From positions 248,001 to 312,000 of the forward strand of contig NZ_CP076361.1 in NCBI RefSeq assembly GCF_018798885.1: DNA of 64,000 nucleotides, given 5' to 3'. The DNA is from Gemmobacter fulvus (GTDB lineage: Bacteria > Pseudomonadota > Alphaproteobacteria > Rhodobacterales > Rhodobacteraceae). Below, in pieces: positions 56,405-64,000 of the stretch. The notes beneath the pieces were generated by a model. That model was not told the origin of the DNA and searched no databases. It saw only the letters and a program-made list of their open reading frames with translations. Positions within the stretch are counted from its first letter, which is position 1. Every line of letters begins with the position of its first letter. The position numbers were made by a program, and so were the translations under genes.

Positions 56405-57043
56405 TCAGTCCTCAAAAAGTTCGGTTTGGCCGCTGGGGTCGTCTTCGTCATCATCGGGCTTTTGCATAGATCCGGGCAAGGGCCGGTTGTCCAGCAGGCC
56501 TGCCGCCCGCAGATCTTTCAGGCCCGGCAGATCACGCGCCGATTCCAGCCCGAAATGATCCAGAAAGCCTTCCGTCACCACGAATGTCACCGGGCGGCCC
56601 GGTGTCATGCGGCGGCGGCCAAAGCGGATCCATTCCATTTCCAGCAACTGGTCAATCGTGCCGCGCGACACGGCCACACCGCGGATTTCCTCGATCTCGG
56701 CCCGCGTGGCCGGCTGGTGATAGGCGATGATCGCCAGCGTTTCGATCGCCGCCCGGCTCAGCTTGCGCTGCTCCACCGTTTCCTTCTGCATCAGATGGCC
56801 AAGGTCCGGCGCAGTGCGGAAGGCCCAGCCATCGCCCACCCGCACCAGTCGCACCCCGCGCCCCTCATAGCGCCGCCGCAGATAGGCCAGCGCCTCGGCG
56901 GCATCGCAGCCATGCGGCAGACGGGCGGCGAGGGCGGCCACCGTCATCGGCTCGGTCGCGGCAAACAGGATCGCCTCGATCATGCGCTCCTGCTCGGCAA
57001 TCGGCGGAGCGTCGAACAGGCTCTTTTCGGCGGGCTCGCTCAT
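56405..57043 (-). CDS. scpB: Segregation and condensation protein B
   Basis: A 212-residue winged-helix protein that binds ScpA and stabilises the SMC condensin complex. Core motifs are EAILFAATEPMT and LSRAAIETLAIIAYHQPATRAEIEEIRG, with VSRGTIDQLLEMEWI. ATG 57043 is coupled to scpA (ATGA). The acidic C-terminus (DDDEDDPSG) is typical. Confidence 0.95.
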   Translation of the reverse strand: MSEPAEKSLFDAPPIAEQERMIEAILFAATEPMTVAALAARLPHGCDAAEALAYLRRRYEGRGVRLVRVGDGWAFRTAPDLGHLMQKETVEQRKLSRAAIETLAIIAYHQPATRAEIEEIRGVAVSRGTIDQLLEMEWIRFGRRRMTPGRPVTFVVTEGFLDHFGLESARDLPGLKDLRAAGLLDNRPLPGSMQKPDDDEDDPSGQTELFED

Positions 57044-57831
57044 TCGGGGTCTCTTTTCCGGATCTGGATCGGGGCGAAGACCGCGCCCTGCCGCAATTCC
57101 AGCTGACCGCGTTTGGCCATTTCGAGGATCGCCGCGAAATGGGCCGCCACCGAAGATCGTCGCCGCATCGGATGGGTGTCCCACCCCTCGGGCAGCCACA
57201 TCTCCAGATCGGACCAGCTGTGAACAGCTCCGATCAGGCCGCGCATCCGCTCAAGTGCCTGTTCCATTGTGAACACATGGTCACGATCCATCACGAAGGG
57301 GCGGAATTCATCCTTGGTGCGGATCCGGGCATAGGCGCGCATCAGATCGAGCAACGAGGCGCTGTAGGTCACCTTGCGCGCGCGCGTCACCTCTTCGGGC
57401 AGGCCCCGGGCAAAGAAATCGCGGCCTAGCTGATCGCGGGCCATCAGCCGCGCCGCCGCCTCGCGCATGGCTTGCAGGCGTTCCAGCTGAAAGGCCAGAT
57501 GCGCCGCCAGATCCTCGGCGCTGGGGCCATCTTCGGTGGGATCAGGCGGCAGCAGCAGCCGCGATTTCAGATAGGCGAGCCAGGCCGCCATCACCAGATA
57601 ATCGGCGGCAAGTTCGATGCGCAAGGCCTTGGCCTTGTTGACGAATCCCAGATATTGCTCGGCCAGTTGCAGCACCGAAATGCGGCGCAGGTCCACCTTT
57701 TGCGTGCGCGACAGCGTCAGCAGCAGGTCAAGCGGGCCTTCGAACCCGTCGACATCAACGATCAGGGCTTCGGCAGCCAGCCGTTCGCTGACGCTCAGCC
57801 GTTCCGCGCCCTGATCCCAGTTGTCAGACAT
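57040..57831 (-). CDS. scpA: Segregation and condensation protein A (kleisin)
   Basis: A 263-residue kleisin that bridges SMC heads. The N-terminal segment FEGPLDLLLTLSRTQKVDLRRI is diagnostic; the C-terminal winged helix (VAAHFAAILEMAKRGQLELRQ) is present. ATG 57831 overlaps the end of nagZ by eight bases. It is co-transcribed with nagZ and scpB. Confidence 0.95.
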   Translation of the reverse strand: MSDNWDQGAERLSVSERLAAEALIVDVDGFEGPLDLLLTLSRTQKVDLRRISVLQLAEQYLGFVNKAKALRIELAADYLVMAAWLAYLKSRLLLPPDPTEDGPSAEDLAAHLAFQLERLQAMREAAARLMARDQLGRDFFARGLPEEVTRARKVTYSASLLDLMRAYARIRTKDEFRPFVMDRDHVFTMEQALERMRGLIGAVHSWSDLEMWLPEGWDTHPMRRRSSVAAHFAAILEMAKRGQLELRQGAVFAPIQIRKRDPE

Positions 57832-58831
57832 GCCCCTGACCAAGAAGCGCGTCATGTTCGGCCTGAAGCGCGGCCAGATCGGCCTCTTGCGGGGCGCAGC
57901 GCGCGGCAAGCGCCGCTGCCGCACGGGCCTGCGCGTCAACGCCCATCTGGCCCGCCGCCGCCGCCACCGCCTGCATTTCCGCCAGATCGCCCTTGCAGTG
58001 CAGCGCGATATCACATCCCGCCGCCACGGCCCGCGCCGCGCGCTCGCCCAGGGTGCCGGACAGCGCCTGCATGTTCAGATCATCGCTCATCAGCAGGCCC
58101 TGAAAGCCGATCTCGTCGCGGATCAGCCGGGTCATCCGGGCGGAACAGGTGGAGGGTTCGCTGTCAAACGCGGCATAGACGATATGTGCCGTCATTGCCA
58201 AAGGCAGGTCGTTCAAGGCCTTGAAGGCGGCAAAATCGCTGCGGCGCAAGGTGTCGGCATCAGCGTTGACCGTGGGCAGATCGTGATGGGTATCGCCTGC
58301 GGCGCGGCCATGGCCCGGCATGTGTTTCATCACCGGCAGCACGCCCGCCGCCAGATGCCCGTCCGCCGTGGCGCGGCCCATGGCAATCACCTGCGCCAGA
58401 TCCTCGCCATAACAGCGGTTCTTCAGGAACGGGTGGGTGTTCTCGGTCGCAATATCCAGACACGGCGCGCAATTGCCGTCAATGCCCGCCGCGCGCAGTT
58501 CCGCCCCGATCAGCCGGGCGCGCAGCCACATCATGCGGGCCGCCCCGGCCCCGGCCTGCGCCACCGCATCGCGGGGCGGCAGCCATTCCGTCCAATGCGG
58601 CGCGCGCAACCGCTGCACCCGCCCACCTTCCTGATCGACAAAAACCGGCGCATCGCGGCCCATGCAGGCGCGCAGATCCGCCGTCAGCCGGGCCAGCTGT
58701 GTCGGAGTTTCGACATTGCGCGCGAACAGGATAAATCCGAACGGATCAGCGTCGCGGAAAAACGCCGCCTCATCCGCTGTCAGCGCCGCTCCGGCAAGGC
58801 CGAAGATCGTGGCCCCCCGGCCCATGCTCAT
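57824..58831 (-). CDS. nagZ: Beta-N-acetylhexosaminidase NagZ (GH3)
   Basis: A 335-residue cytosolic glycosidase that trims GlcNAc from anhydro-muropeptides during cell-wall recycling. The family signature KHMPGHGRAAGDTH, carrying the catalytic His/Asp loop, and the nucleophile region LLMSDDLNMQAL are intact. Start ATG 58831 overlaps the stop of the SPOR gene (ATGA). Its neighbours (SPOR, scpAB) fit a cell-division setting. Confidence 0.95.
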   Translation of the reverse strand: MSMGRGATIFGLAGAALTADEAAFFRDADPFGFILFARNVETPTQLARLTADLRACMGRDAPVFVDQEGGRVQRLRAPHWTEWLPPRDAVAQAGAGAARMMWLRARLIGAELRAAGIDGNCAPCLDIATENTHPFLKNRCYGEDLAQVIAMGRATADGHLAAGVLPVMKHMPGHGRAAGDTHHDLPTVNADADTLRRSDFAAFKALNDLPLAMTAHIVYAAFDSEPSTCSARMTRLIRDEIGFQGLLMSDDLNMQALSGTLGERAARAVAAGCDIALHCKGDLAEMQAVAAAAGQMGVDAQARAAAALAARCAPQEADLAALQAEHDALLGQGHV

Positions 58832-59877
58832 CGCAGGGCCACCGGAATGCACTCTGCCCCTTCGGCAGAGATGGCGGCACAGAACCGGCGGGCATCATCT
58901 TCGTCAGAAAAGCCATGCGCGCGCAAACGATAGAAGGTGCGCCCGCCGCTTTCGGCAGACTGGATCACCCGCGACTTGCTGGTCAACAACTCGCCAAAGG
59001 TTCCGGCCAGTTTGTCCCATTTCGCGCGGGCCTCGTCGGCGCTGTCAAACGCGCCGAATTGCACCAGCCGCGTGCCGGGTTGCAACGTTGCCGCGTCGAT
59101 CTCGGTGGCGGCCACAGCAATCGCGGCGGTCACGGCACTGTCGACCGCCGCTGCGCTGACACTGCGCCCGCCGGGGCGTGGCAGCGGCCGCAGCGAGGTG
59201 CCGATTCCGCCCGGCACCACCGGCGCGTTCACAAAGGCCTCAGCCGCAACTTCGGCCTCCGGCGCGGTCAGCGGCACGGCCCCGGCCGCGAGTTGATCGG
59301 CCAGCGCCAGAATATCGGCATTGGGTGCATTTTCCGGCAACGGCGCGATGGTGGTCAGCGGATCCATCGGCGCATCGGCCCCGGTGATCGGGGCCAGCGG
59401 CACCGGCGGAGCTGCCGTGGCAGCCAGTTGCGCGGGCGCGGGCAGCAACGGCTGGACCGGCGGCTCTTCCGCCGCAGCGGGCCGCAGCGCGGCGGGCGGC
59501 TCGGCGGCCAGACCGGGCGTATCTTCGGCAGACAGATCCACGGCACGCGGCGCCAGAGCGATCTCTTCGGGCAGCGGTGTTGCCACGCCAATCGCGGCCA
59601 CATCATTGACCGACAGGCCCTGATGCGCGGCCACTTCGCCACCCGGATTGTCGGGCGCGATGCGCATCGGGCCTTCCTGCGCCTTGATCACCGGGATGCC
59701 CATCACTTCGCGCACCGCGATCCGGTATCCCCAGACCCCGGCCCCCAGCAGCAGCGCGACCGAAACCGCCCCCGCCGCAAGGTTGATCCAGCGCCGCCCG
59801 CGATGGGCGCCACGGAGCATCTGCCCATGGCCCGCATCATAGCCGGCATCGTACTCGTCGAAATCCACGTCTGCCAT
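58828..59877 (-). CDS. SPOR-domain cell-envelope protein
   Basis: A 349-residue bitopic protein: a cytosolic Tyr/Asp-rich start (DFDEYDAGYDAGHG), one membrane segment (about residues 32-52), a long Pro/Ala-rich periplasmic linker, and a C-terminal SPOR domain (about 268-347, LVQFGAFDSADEARAKWDKL). SPOR domains bind denuded peptidoglycan at division sites. It lies 74 bases after argS and is coupled to nagZ. Confidence 0.9.
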   Translation of the reverse strand: MADVDFDEYDAGYDAGHGQMLRGAHRGRRWINLAAGAVSVALLLGAGVWGYRIAVREVMGIPVIKAQEGPMRIAPDNPGGEVAAHQGLSVNDVAAIGVATPLPEEIALAPRAVDLSAEDTPGLAAEPPAALRPAAAEEPPVQPLLPAPAQLAATAAPPVPLAPITGADAPMDPLTTIAPLPENAPNADILALADQLAAGAVPLTAPEAEVAAEAFVNAPVVPGGIGTSLRPLPRPGGRSVSAAAVDSAVTAAIAVAATEIDAATLQPGTRLVQFGAFDSADEARAKWDKLAGTFGELLTSKSRVIQSAESGGRTFYRLRAHGFSDEDDARRFCAAISAEGAECIPVALR

Positions 59878-59951
59878 GCTCTGCCCCGTTGCGGTCCGGC
59901 CATGAGCCCCCCGCAGGTTTGCCTGTGTCACGCCGTCGGGCACCATTTGTT

Positions 59952-61694
59952 TCAGCGCATTTCCTCGACGGGCGTTACGCCCAAGATAGCAAGACCGGAG
60001 GAAATCACAACGCCCACGGCGCGCGCGAGGGCGATTTTCGCCTGTGTCACGCCTGCATCCTCTTGCACGAAGCGCAGCGTCACCTCGTCATTGCCGCGAT
60101 TCCACAGCCCATGCAGGTCCGAGGCCAGCTCATAGAGATAGAAGGCCACGCGATGCGGCTCGTTGCCTTTGGCGGCAACCTCCACCAGACGCGGCCATTC
60201 GGCCAGTTTGGCGATCAGCGCGAGTTCGGCGGAATGCGACAGCAGCGCCAGATCGGCCCCAGCCAGCGTGGCATCATCCACCGCAACCCCGGCACCTTGG
60301 GCCTTGCGCAGCACCGAATTGATCCGGGCATTGGCGTATTGCACGTAAAAGACCGGATTGTCCTTCGATTGCTCCAACACCTTGTCGAAGTCGAAATCCA
60401 GCGCCATGTCGTTCTTGCGGGTCAGCATGACAAAGCGGGTGACATCGGCGCCCACCATTTCCACCACGTCGCGCAGCGTGACAAAGGTGCCCGCGCGTTT
60501 CGACATCTTGAAGGGTTCGCCGTTCTTGAACAGCTTCACCAGTTGGATCAGCTTGATGTCAAGCGGCACACGCCCGCCCGACAGCGCCGAAACCGCTGCC
60601 TTCATCCGTTTGACATAACCCCCGTGATCGGCACCGAAAATGTCGATCAGCTGATCAAAGCCGCGCTGCACCTTGTTGTAATGATAGGCAATATCCGGCG
60701 CGAAATAGGTCCAGGCCCCATCGGATTTCATCACCGGCCGGTCCACGTCATCGCCATGCGCGGTGGAGCGGAACAGCGTCTGTTCGCGCGGCTCCCAATC
60801 TTCGGGGGTCTTGCCCTTCGGCGGCTCCAGCACGCCTTCATAGATCAGATCCAGGCCGCGCAGGGTTTCGATCGCGGCTTCAATCTGGCCGGTGCCATAG
60901 AGCGCCTTCTCCGACGAGAACACATCCATGCGCACACCAAGCGCCGCCAGATCCTCGCGGATCATCTCCATCATCATCGCGGTGGAAAATTCGCGCAGAT
61001 CCACCAGCCAGTCGGCTTCGGGGCGATCCAGCAGGCTGGTGCCGTATTTGGCCTTCAGCGCCTCGCCCACCGGGATCAGGTAATCGCCGGGATAAAGGCC
61101 CTCGCGGATTTCCGGCTCCAGCCCATTGGCCTCGCGGTAGCGTTCATAGGCCGAGCGTGCCAGAACATCGACCTGCGCGCCGCCATCGTTGATGTAATAT
61201 TCGCGCGTGACCTGCCAACCGGCAAAGGCCAGCAGATTGGCCAGCGCATCGCCGACCACCGCACCGCGCACATGCCCAACATGCATCGGGCCGGTCGGGT
61301 TGGCCGAGACGAATTCGATATTCACCTTGGCCCCGGCCCCGACGGTCGAGCGGCCAAATTCGGTGCCCTGCTCCAGCACCGCCTTCACCAGCCCCTGCCA
61401 GACGCCCGGTTGCAGGCGCAGGTTCAGAAAGCCCGGCCCCGCCACTTCGGCGCTGCTGACGCGCGGATCGGTGGCCAGACGGCGGGCCAGCGCATCGGCA
61501 ATCGCACGCGGCGCAAGCCCAGCCGGTTTGGCCAGCACCATCGCCGCATTGGTTGCCATGTCGCCATGTGCCGGATCGCGCGGCGGCTCGACCGCGACGG
61601 CGGTGGTATCAAGGCCCGCGGGCAGCTCGCCTGCGGCAACCATGGCGGCAAGTTCGGCAATCACAAGGCTGCGCAGTTCGGTGAACAGGTTCAT
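59952..61694 (-). CDS. argS: Arginyl-tRNA synthetase
   Basis: A 580-residue class I synthetase. HVGH in [13 protein letters not shown] is the ATP site; [12 protein letters not shown] is the KMSKS-type loop. The N-terminal Add1 tRNA-binding domain and the C-terminal DALR anticodon domain are present. ATG 61694 is the family start. It lies 51 bases after the holin gene. Confidence 0.97.
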   Translation of the reverse strand: MNLFTELRSLVIAELAAMVAAGELPAGLDTTAVAVEPPRDPAHGDMATNAAMVLAKPAGLAPRAIADALARRLATDPRVSSAEVAGPGFLNLRLQPGVWQGLVKAVLEQGTEFGRSTVGAGAKVNIEFVSANPTGPMHVGHVRGAVVGDALANLLAFAGWQVTREYYINDGGAQVDVLARSAYERYREANGLEPEIREGLYPGDYLIPVGEALKAKYGTSLLDRPEADWLVDLREFSTAMMMEMIREDLAALGVRMDVFSSEKALYGTGQIEAAIETLRGLDLIYEGVLEPPKGKTPEDWEPREQTLFRSTAHGDDVDRPVMKSDGAWTYFAPDIAYHYNKVQRGFDQLIDIFGADHGGYVKRMKAAVSALSGGRVPLDIKLIQLVKLFKNGEPFKMSKRAGTFVTLRDVVEMVGADVTRFVMLTRKNDMALDFDFDKVLEQSKDNPVFYVQYANARINSVLRKAQGAGVAVDDATLAGADLALLSHSAELALIAKLAEWPRLVEVAAKGNEPHRVAFYLYELASDLHGLWNRGNDEVTLRFVQEDAGVTQAKIALARAVGVVISSGLAILGVTPVEEMR

Positions 61695-61745
61695 CTCTCA
61701 CGTCCTTCCATTCCCTCTGGCACATGCCAGAGGCGGGAAGGCGGG

Positions 61746-62027
61746 TCAAGAACGCGGCGGCGGTGCGGCCCCCTGGCGCAGAAAATGCAGGCCCAGAATG
61801 GCCGCCACCAGCGCGCAAAGCGGCCAAGGGGTGTGCCGCAGCGCCAGCATCCCGGCAATGTAGCGCGGCGGGTCGACAAAGGCCGCCGCGATCAGGGCAA
61901 AGACCGACAGCACCGCCAAAGGGCGCAGCGCCCGGTTCACCATCTCGATCAGCGCCGGAAGCGGCGGCACCTCCGGGCCCAGCCCTGCAAGCAGAAGCGC
62001 TCCCACGCGCCGCAGTGTCAGCCCCAT
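61746..62027 (-). CDS. Small holin-like membrane protein (GTA/phage type)
   Basis: A 93-residue hydrophobic protein with two or three membrane helices (about residues 8-20, 36-51 and 66-83) and a basic tail. It overlaps the endolysin gene by ten bases, the usual holin-endolysin layout. In Rhodobacter capsulatus a corresponding pair releases GTA particles. Holin function here is inferred from size, topology and linkage. Confidence 0.7.
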   Translation of the reverse strand: MGLTLRRVGALLLAGLGPEVPPLPALIEMVNRALRPLAVLSVFALIAAAFVDPPRYIAGMLALRHTPWPLCALVAAILGLHFLRQGAAPPPRS

Positions 62028-62629
62028 GCCGCCACCCGTGCGCGATGCTCTGCCTCGGTCAGATGCAGATGCGGGCGGATGAAGGCCTCGGCGCGGGTGA
62101 TCCAGCCACCTTTGCCGCCATCACGGCGGCGGGCATATTTGCGGCTGGCCGGGCGGGCATCGGCAAGCGCGTAATAAAAGGCGCGGCGGGCCATGCCATA
62201 GGCATCAGCAAAGGCAACCGGATCACCGTCGCTGGCCAGATGCGCCGCCCGCGCCGTGCGTGGCCCGATCACGCCATCCTCGACCAGCGGATAACCCTGC
62301 CCGGTCAACAGCCGTTGCAAGAGCTTCACCGCCATGCTGCCCGCATTGACATACATATCAAAGACCGAGGCCTGAATCGCCTCGGGCAATTGCGCCAGTC
62401 CGGGCTTGTCATAATAGTCGCGCAGAAAGATCTGCACGGCCTGCGCATGGCTCAGGCGGCGCACATCGGCGCTGGAGATCCGGCCATCGCCGGTCAGATC
62501 CAGGCCCAGGCGGCGCATCGTGTGCAGCGTCACACCATATTTGGTGGCCCCGCCAGGATCGTCGGGGTCGTTCACATAGCCGCCCTCACGGGCGACGATC
62601 TCTTCGGCGATGCGGGTGACGGATGGCAT
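62018..62629 (-). CDS. Glycoside hydrolase 108 endolysin (N-acetylmuramidase)
   Basis: A 203-residue lysozyme-like enzyme that cuts peptidoglycan. The GH108 motif EGGYVNDPDDPGGATKYG places the catalytic glutamate at E15; the C-terminal half is a peptidoglycan-binding-like domain. Residues 44-55 form a dockerin/EF-hand-like calcium loop (D44, T46, D48, R50, S52, D55). No signal peptide is seen, as expected for a holin-released enzyme. It matches the holin-associated N-acetylmuramidases of Rhodobacterales. It lies 59 bases after ccmE with its own regulatory palindrome. Confidence 0.88.
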   Translation of the reverse strand: MPSVTRIAEEIVAREGGYVNDPDDPGGATKYGVTLHTMRRLGLDLTGDGRISSADVRRLSHAQAVQIFLRDYYDKPGLAQLPEAIQASVFDMYVNAGSMAVKLLQRLLTGQGYPLVEDGVIGPRTARAAHLASDGDPVAFADAYGMARRAFYYALADARPASRKYARRRDGGKGGWITRAEAFIRPHLHLTEAEHRARVAAWG

Positions 62630-62647
62630 TGCGGCTCCCCTCTGGCT

Positions 62648-62677
62648 GATGGTCCGACCATCCGCGCCAAAGGTTAA
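62648..62677 (-). promoter_or_regulatory. Palindrome and CtrA-type half-site before the endolysin gene
   Basis: GATGGTC-C-GACCATC (62648-62662), a perfect 7-1-7 inverted repeat, lies 18 bases upstream of the start codon. TTAACC (minus strand, 62677-62672), a CtrA half-site, lies just beyond it. GTA release genes are CtrA-dependent in R. capsulatus, but a single half-site is weak evidence. Confidence 0.4.
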
Positions 62678-62688
62678 GCCCGCTCAAA

Positions 62689-63132
62689 TCAACCGTTCGG
62701 ATCCTGATAGACGCCCTGTTCCTTCAGCGCGTCCATCACCTCTTTCGGCATATAGGTCTCGTCATGTTTGGCGAGGATTTCCGACGCTTCAAACACGCCG
62801 CCCACCATCTGCCCGGTGCCGATCATGCCCTGACCTTCGGAAAACAGATCGGGCAATACGCCGGTAAAGGCCACCGGGATCACCTCGGCCCCATCGGTCA
62901 CGCGGAAGGTGATCGTCTCACCCTGCCCGCGTGTGATGCTGCCAGGCTCCACCAGTCCACCCAGACGGAACACCTCGCCCGCCTCCGGCGGCTCGGCGAT
63001 CACCTGCGCGGGCGCGCGGAAAAAGTTGATCCCGTCGCGCATCGCATAGCCGATCAGCGCCGTCGATCCCGCCAGGGCCACAAAGGCCAAGGCGATGATC
63101 TGGATCCGGCGTGTTTTCTTCAGTCCCTTCAT
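62689..63132 (-). CDS. ccmE: Cytochrome c-type biogenesis heme chaperone CcmE
   Basis: A 147-residue periplasmic protein anchored by an N-terminal membrane segment (about residues 10-30). It carries heme covalently on the histidine of AKHDETYMP and passes it to apocytochrome c; the nearby tyrosine is the conserved axial ligand. The OB-fold core LGGLVEPGSITRG is present. The rest of the ccm genes are not here. It lies seven bases after argC. Confidence 0.95.
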   Translation of the reverse strand: MKGLKKTRRIQIIALAFVALAGSTALIGYAMRDGINFFRAPAQVIAEPPEAGEVFRLGGLVEPGSITRGQGETITFRVTDGAEVIPVAFTGVLPDLFSEGQGMIGTGQMVGGVFEASEILAKHDETYMPKEVMDALKEQGVYQDPNG

Positions 63133-63139
63133 TATCCCC

Positions 63140-64000
63140 TCACGGGAAAACGGGGGCCAGCATCAGCCCTGCCGTTTCCTCAAGCCCCAGCATCAGATTG
63201 GCGTTCTGGATCGCCTGCCCCGACGAGCCTTTCGTCAGATTGTCCAGCACCGCCACGATCAGCGTGCGCCCGGCTATCCGGTCGCCCACCACACCGATGT
63301 GACAGAAATTGGACCCGCGAATGTCGCGTGTCGAGGGGAGTGCGCCGAAAGGTAGCACCTCGATGAACGGCTCCAGCGTATAACGCGCCTCCAGCGCCGC
63401 CCAGACCGCCTGCGCATCGCCCTTCACATAGACCGAGGCGAGGATGCCCCGGTTCATCGGCGACAGATGCGGGGTGAACTGCACCAGCACCGGACGCCCG
63501 GCAATCGCGCTGAACTCCTGATCGAACTCGCCCAGATGCCGGTGCTTGCCGCCAGCCGAATAGGCATGGGTGCCTTCCGACAGTTCGGCATGCAGCAGGT
63601 TTTCCTTCAGGCTGCGCCCAGCCCCCGACACGCCCGCCTTCAGATCAATCAGGATATCGTCAAGATCAATGCAGCCCGCCTCGATCAGCGGCCGCAGCGC
63701 AAACTGCCCGGTGGCGGCGTTGCAGCCGGTGCCCGCGACCAGACGCGCGCCGCGGATGTCGTCGCGGTAAAATTCGGTCAGACCATAGACCGCTTCTTTC
63801 TGCAACTCCGGCGCGGCATGGGGCTGGCCATACCATTTCTGGTATTCGGCCACGTCGCGCAGCCGGAAATCGGCGCTCAGATCCACCACTTTCAGGTCGC
63901 GCGGCAATTGCGAGATCACCGCCTGCGAGGTGGCATGGGGCAGCGCACAGAAGGCCAGATCGACCTTGGCAAAATCAATCTCGTCGATCTTGCACAGTTT
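63140..64000 (-). CDS. argC: N-acetyl-gamma-glutamyl-phosphate reductase, 5' end outside window
   Basis: At least 286 residues; the frame is open to base 64000 and translates upstream of the first in-window ATG (63919), so the start lies beyond the edge. The catalytic cysteine is in [16 protein letters not shown]. The visible part includes [10 protein letters not shown] and [13 protein letters not shown] of the NADP-binding domain. It reduces N-acetylglutamyl phosphate in arginine synthesis. It heads the run that continues into ccmE. Confidence 0.95.
   Translation of the reverse strand, partial: KLCKIDEIDFAKVDLAFCALPHATSQAVISQLPRDLKVVDLSADFRLRDVAEYQKWYGQPHAAPELQKEAVYGLTEFYRDDIRGARLVAGTGCNAATGQFALRPLIEAGCIDLDDILIDLKAGVSGAGRSLKENLLHAELSEGTHAYSAGGKHRHLGEFDQEFSAIAGRPVLVQFTPHLSPMNRGILASVYVKGDAQAVWAALEARYTLEPFIEVLPFGALPSTRDIRGSNFCHIGVVGDRIAGRTLIVAVLDNLTKGSSGQAIQNANLMLGLEETAGLMLAPVFP

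Overview
The window is a gene-dense, GC-rich chromosomal segment from an alphaproteobacterium, almost certainly of the Rhodobacteraceae (Rhodobacter/Paracoccus-like). The basis is the protein families: an IscR with a single cysteine, a 404-residue dimeric-type NADP isocitrate dehydrogenase, a double-length dCTP deaminase and a holin/N-acetylmuramidase pair of the gene-transfer-agent (GTA) type. Two copies of a GC-rich intergenic repeat and a GTTC-N7-GTTC SOS box before recA point the same way. I see no insertion sequence, integrase, CRISPR array or complete prophage. There are 67 protein genes (the first and last cut by the window edges) and three tRNA genes.

Layout. 1-6.5 kb: the end of an RTX protein, a family III CoA-transferase, a corrinoid-activator-like protein, and an ECF sigma/anti-sigma/fasciclin group. 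6.7-14 kb: tRNA-Gly(CCC), a Rid protein, the glucose-6-phosphate operon zwf-pgl-pgi with a LacI-type operator, MgtC, an HNH nuclease and an MFS transporter. 14-19.9 kb: AlkA-type glycosylase and esterase; iscR, cimA and an NDUFAF6-like protein on the minus strand; then a hydrolase, a small protein and an HD phosphohydrolase. 20-26.4 kb: icd behind an 18-bp perfect palindrome, twin YitT proteins, typA, a glutamine amidotransferase and an Lrp regulator. 26.4-35.1 kb: alaS, recA with a complete SOS promoter, a sulfotransferase-like gene, rplM-rpsI, SseB, a 4Fe-4S-type uracil-DNA glycosylase and an atypical NhaA.

35.3-38.5 kb: capsule export (KpsT- and KpsE-like) with kdsA, joining Kdo supply to polysaccharide export. 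38.5-48.4 kb: tRNA-Arg(CCG), then a minus-strand Fe-S assembly operon read as cysS-iscS-sufB-sufC-sufD-YIP1-sufS, so cysteinyl-tRNA synthetase and two cysteine desulfurases share one transcript; an ABC-F ATPase precedes it. 48.4-55 kb: OlsB, MsrB, BamE and the DUF177-rpmF-plsX-fabH-ihfA-merR lipid/ribosome cluster. 55-64 kb: tRNA-Pro(GGG), dcd, then a long minus-strand run read as argC-ccmE-endolysin-holin-argS-SPOR-nagZ-scpA-scpB-small protein.

Most of the segment is conserved housekeeping DNA. I found no clear new multi-gene system. The points most worth following are the GTA-type lysis pair among housekeeping genes with its own 7-1-7 palindrome, the rearranged cysS-iscS-suf operon, the unexplained palindromes before icd and iscR, and the NhaA homologue lacking one of the paired aspartates.
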